A stretch of DNA of 25,977 bases from Rhodoferax sp. (GTDB taxonomy: Bacteria > Pseudomonadota > Gammaproteobacteria > Burkholderiales > Burkholderiaceae_C). Below are positions 24,007 through 25,977 of the stretch, piece by piece; position 1 is the first letter of the stretch, and every line of letters starts with the position of its first letter. Both the position numbers and the translations under genes were made by a program. The stretch spans positions 1 to 25,977 of the forward strand of contig JAURGS010000006.1 in assembly GCA_030833685.1 (NCBI GenBank), written 5' to 3'. The notes under the pieces are model-generated. The model was given only the letters and a program-made list of their open reading frames with translations, was not told the origin of the DNA and searched no databases.

Positions 24007-24980
24007 GTGTATCCAATGTAAGTTGATTGTTTGGCCGTATTCAACAGAAATCTTATGTTTTTGTTGATTGCAGTGATCTGTTCCGGATTAACGTTGGTGT
24101 TGACGCTGGCATTATCTGCTTCGTCATCGATAACGAGCATTGGTCCATCTAAAGGGGCGCCATTACCCAACCCTCTGATCCAGTCTGTAATCTTCGCAAG
24201 TACTTTTGGATTTTTCTTTGTTACAAAGAGTATGGGTTCGGCGAACGTTCCTTGATGCGCCCCAACAGACCCTGCTGTGGCTGTATTGAAGTCTGACAAT
24301 TGAGTGGTCCCGCAAAAAGGGTATCTCGCACGATAGTTTTCGTCACCAAAGCCGAGAATGTTTGCCACCTCGTAAATTGTTGTATGTGTAGCGTCACTGA
24401 CGGATGACTTTCCGACAAAACTTTTGTCAAGCCTAACCTGCGTCTGATACCTCAGAGAGTTTGTAAGTCCGGCTAGGACGACGATGATGCGATATCCCGA
24501 ATCAGCAGCCTTGGAAATCAGTGCAGAGTAATTGGTTGTCTTTCCCATCTGGACATGGCCCATTACCAAGCCTCTTCGGCGGTTCCATGACTCCTTGTCT
24601 TTTGGGTTGCCGAGGAAACCCATGATTTCATCGGTCACGGCATCAATCGAACCCACCACTGCCTTGGGAAGAACTGTTTTTTGAATCCAAAACGCCTTGA
24701 GTCGCCTCCAGTAGTGAAAGTCGATCGTCTTTTTCTCTGTCGTGTACCACTCAGAGAAATTTTTTTTCAGGATGTGACCATTCTCTTGGGTGGTTCTATA
24801 GACGGTTTCCAAATGCTTAACGAATCGCTGAACCTCTGACTCAGATAGGTTGAAATTTGCGCCGTGTTCTCGAACAGCTTGCTCTAGATATCCATTGGGA
24901 ACAACCAACCGTCCATCTAAGTCACCATCTATCAACTCCCTAAAGTAATTCAATTTGGCCCTAAATTCCCTCTCGCTCAT
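23967..24980 (-). pseudogene. Z1-domain SF2-helicase-like protein, C-terminal half removed by IS21
   Basis: The ATG at 24980 overlaps the stop of the upstream ATPase gene by four bases. About 324 native codons follow, then 13 codons read from the IS end before a stop. Visible are a Walker A-like GHVQMGKTT (141-149) and Walker B LVIDDEAD (282-289). The break falls in STYIGYT, just where Z1 proteins continue ATPFAN (helicase motif III region). Known Z1 proteins (Pfam PF10593) are roughly 900 residues, so most of the Z1 domain is lost. These proteins co-occur with MORC-type GHKL ATPases, DNA methylases and endonucleases in predicted restriction systems. The base composition is visibly AT-richer than the left of the window. 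Confidence 0.88.
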
Positions 24981-25977
24981 TTCAGCCCCCACTGTTTTTT
25001 AATCTCGTTTTTGATGTAGCTCTCGGAGTATTTCCATTGACTATTGAAAGGCTCCATGGTTTTTGCAAATTCAAGAACCTCCTTTAATCTCGGGTGTCCT
25101 CCTTTTTGCCTTACGCAAGCCATGAAGCAAGCATCCAGTAAGGAGTTGAAAATTTCAGGGTCAGTAATAGCTTGTACTTGTTCAAGATGTTGACTTTCTC
25201 TATCTTTAATCAGCGATTCAGTGGGTACAAAGGACTCGATCAGACTTATAACTTCCCGAACTATAGTGGTGTCGTCAGACTCGGCAATCATTTCCCAAAC
25301 CATGGGGTGATCCCGATTGATTTGGTATTTGATACGTCCGTTATGAGCAACTCGCTTCCAGACAGCTTCCTGTTTTTTAATAGTCAGATCTGTCACTCGG
25401 CGTCTATTCGCACTGGTAGATCGCTTCGAAAATCTTTTGATCTGGTCCCTCAGTCGCGCTCTCAGCACAACCGGGAGTTGTGCATCAGATTTATCTAGGG
25501 TGATTTTCCAATCTTTGTCCAAGGTATTGGGCAAATCAACCCTAACACGGGTTAGCTGAGACAATTCACCGTGAGGTATCAACCGAAACCAAGTTCCATA
25601 AATGATGAGACGTTTATTTCTATAAACGTAGAAACCCTGATTTCTAACGAGTCCCTCGTCGCCTCCCAGGGCCTCCTTTTCCTCAATAGTCAACTTAGAG
25701 AAATGTGGGATCGTGTATGGTTTTATCGTAATCCCTTCTTGACCTCGCAGTTTGATTATTTCTTCATCGATCGTCTGCGTTGCAGGATGCTTACTCATGA
25801 ACGGGTCTATTGGTTTGAGCGGAACGCTTTGCACCTCTATGCTGAATTTATTACGTGCTTCACCTGAAAGATAGCGGTGAAATATCAATGACAGCTGCCT
25901 TTGAGCGTACCTTATCTTTTCGTTAAGTTGTTCATCGATGTTTACAGCGTTCTGCGTATCTAATAGTCGATCACAGT
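24977..25977 (-). CDS. MORC-type GHKL ATPase, C-terminal part (5' end outside window)
   Basis: The frame is open to the window edge, so the true start is not visible; an internal TTG at 25888 is not a real start. The visible part opens with residues that include RQLSLIFHRYLSGEAR and PLKPIDPF, as seen at the end of the GHKL ATPase domain. It then has GLVRNQGFYVYRNKRLIIYG, typical of the S5-fold domain of MutL/MORC-like proteins, and LDKSDAQLPVVLRARLRDQI. A variable C-terminus follows. It is translationally coupled (ATGA) to the Z1 gene. Bacterial MORC-like ATPases paired with Z1 proteins are predicted parts of restriction-modification-like defence. The ATP-binding motifs themselves lie outside the window. 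Confidence 0.82.
   Translation of the reverse strand, partial: CDRLLDTQNAVNIDEQLNEKIRYAQRQLSLIFHRYLSGEARNKFSIEVQSVPLKPIDPFMSKHPATQTIDEEIIKLRGQEGITIKPYTIPHFSKLTIEEKEALGGDEGLVRNQGFYVYRNKRLIIYGTWFRLIPHGELSQLTRVRVDLPNTLDKDWKITLDKSDAQLPVVLRARLRDQIKRFSKRSTSANRRRVTDLTIKKQEAVWKRVAHNGRIKYQINRDHPMVWEMIAESDDTTIVREVISLIESFVPTESLIKDRESQHLEQVQAITDPEIFNSLLDACFMACVRQKGGHPRLKEVLEFAKTMEPFNSQWKYSESYIKNEIKKQWGLK

Noticed and set aside
25886..25888. TTG at 25888 as start of the ATPase gene
   Set aside because: The frame stays open to the window edge and the residues upstream of it continue the GHKL domain, so the gene is simply cut by the window.

Overview
The window looks like accessory DNA of a GC-rich betaproteobacterium, most likely Burkholderiales/Comamonadaceae. 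This is inferred from the codon use, the style of the Liv, Etf and acyl-CoA genes, and the REP-like palindromes between the etf genes. I cannot name the species, or tell chromosome from plasmid.

Layout. (1) 1-1413: left end of an IS21-family element (istA on the minus strand, cut by the window edge). It is inserted in a gene resembling the N-terminus of a large integrase (1408-1899), and the IS end supplies that gene's stop codon. (2) 1900-2774: no convincing gene, but two unexplained sets of short repeats and an intrinsic terminator. (3) 2775-19149: a catabolic cluster. On the minus strand, in transcription order, lie an alpha-methylacyl-CoA racemase, an SCP2-type thiolase, an SDR dehydrogenase, livG, an acyl-CoA ligase, livH, livM, the binding protein, livF, an acyl-CoA dehydrogenase, a TetR regulator, etfB and etfA. 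On the plus strand, divergent from the racemase, lie an enoyl-CoA hydratase and a PaaK-like ligase. (4) 19445-21081: umuC and a 5'-truncated umuD. (5) 21082-24006: an IS3-family fragment that cut umuD, itself cut by a complete second IS21-family element. (6) 24007-25977: AT-richer DNA holding the remains of a MORC-type GHKL ATPase / Z1 helicase pair, a known predicted restriction or defence module. The IS21 element has removed the C-terminal half of Z1.

How the genes fit together. The Liv-type ABC importer would bring in an organic acid, and one or both ligases would make the CoA thioester. The racemase would set the stereochemistry of a 2-methyl-branched acyl-CoA. Acyl-CoA dehydrogenase (electrons to EtfAB), hydratase, SDR dehydrogenase and thiolase would then complete one beta-oxidation turn. 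The substrate is not shown by the sequence. The racemase plus SCP2-type thiolase point to a methyl-branched chain (isoprenoid or steroid side chain, or a 2-arylpropionate-like acid). A near-identical palindrome lies upstream of the thiolase operon and between the divergent racemase and hydratase genes, and is the best candidate operator for a shared regulator.

The most notable points are the paired palindromes, the CoA ligase translationally coupled inside the liv operon, the PaaK-like ligase without a normal ATP-binding motif, the repeats beside the broken integrase-like gene, the UmuD fragment that keeps its catalytic pair, and the IS21-truncated MORC-Z1 module, where one IS21 copy joins two unrelated flanks without a target duplication.
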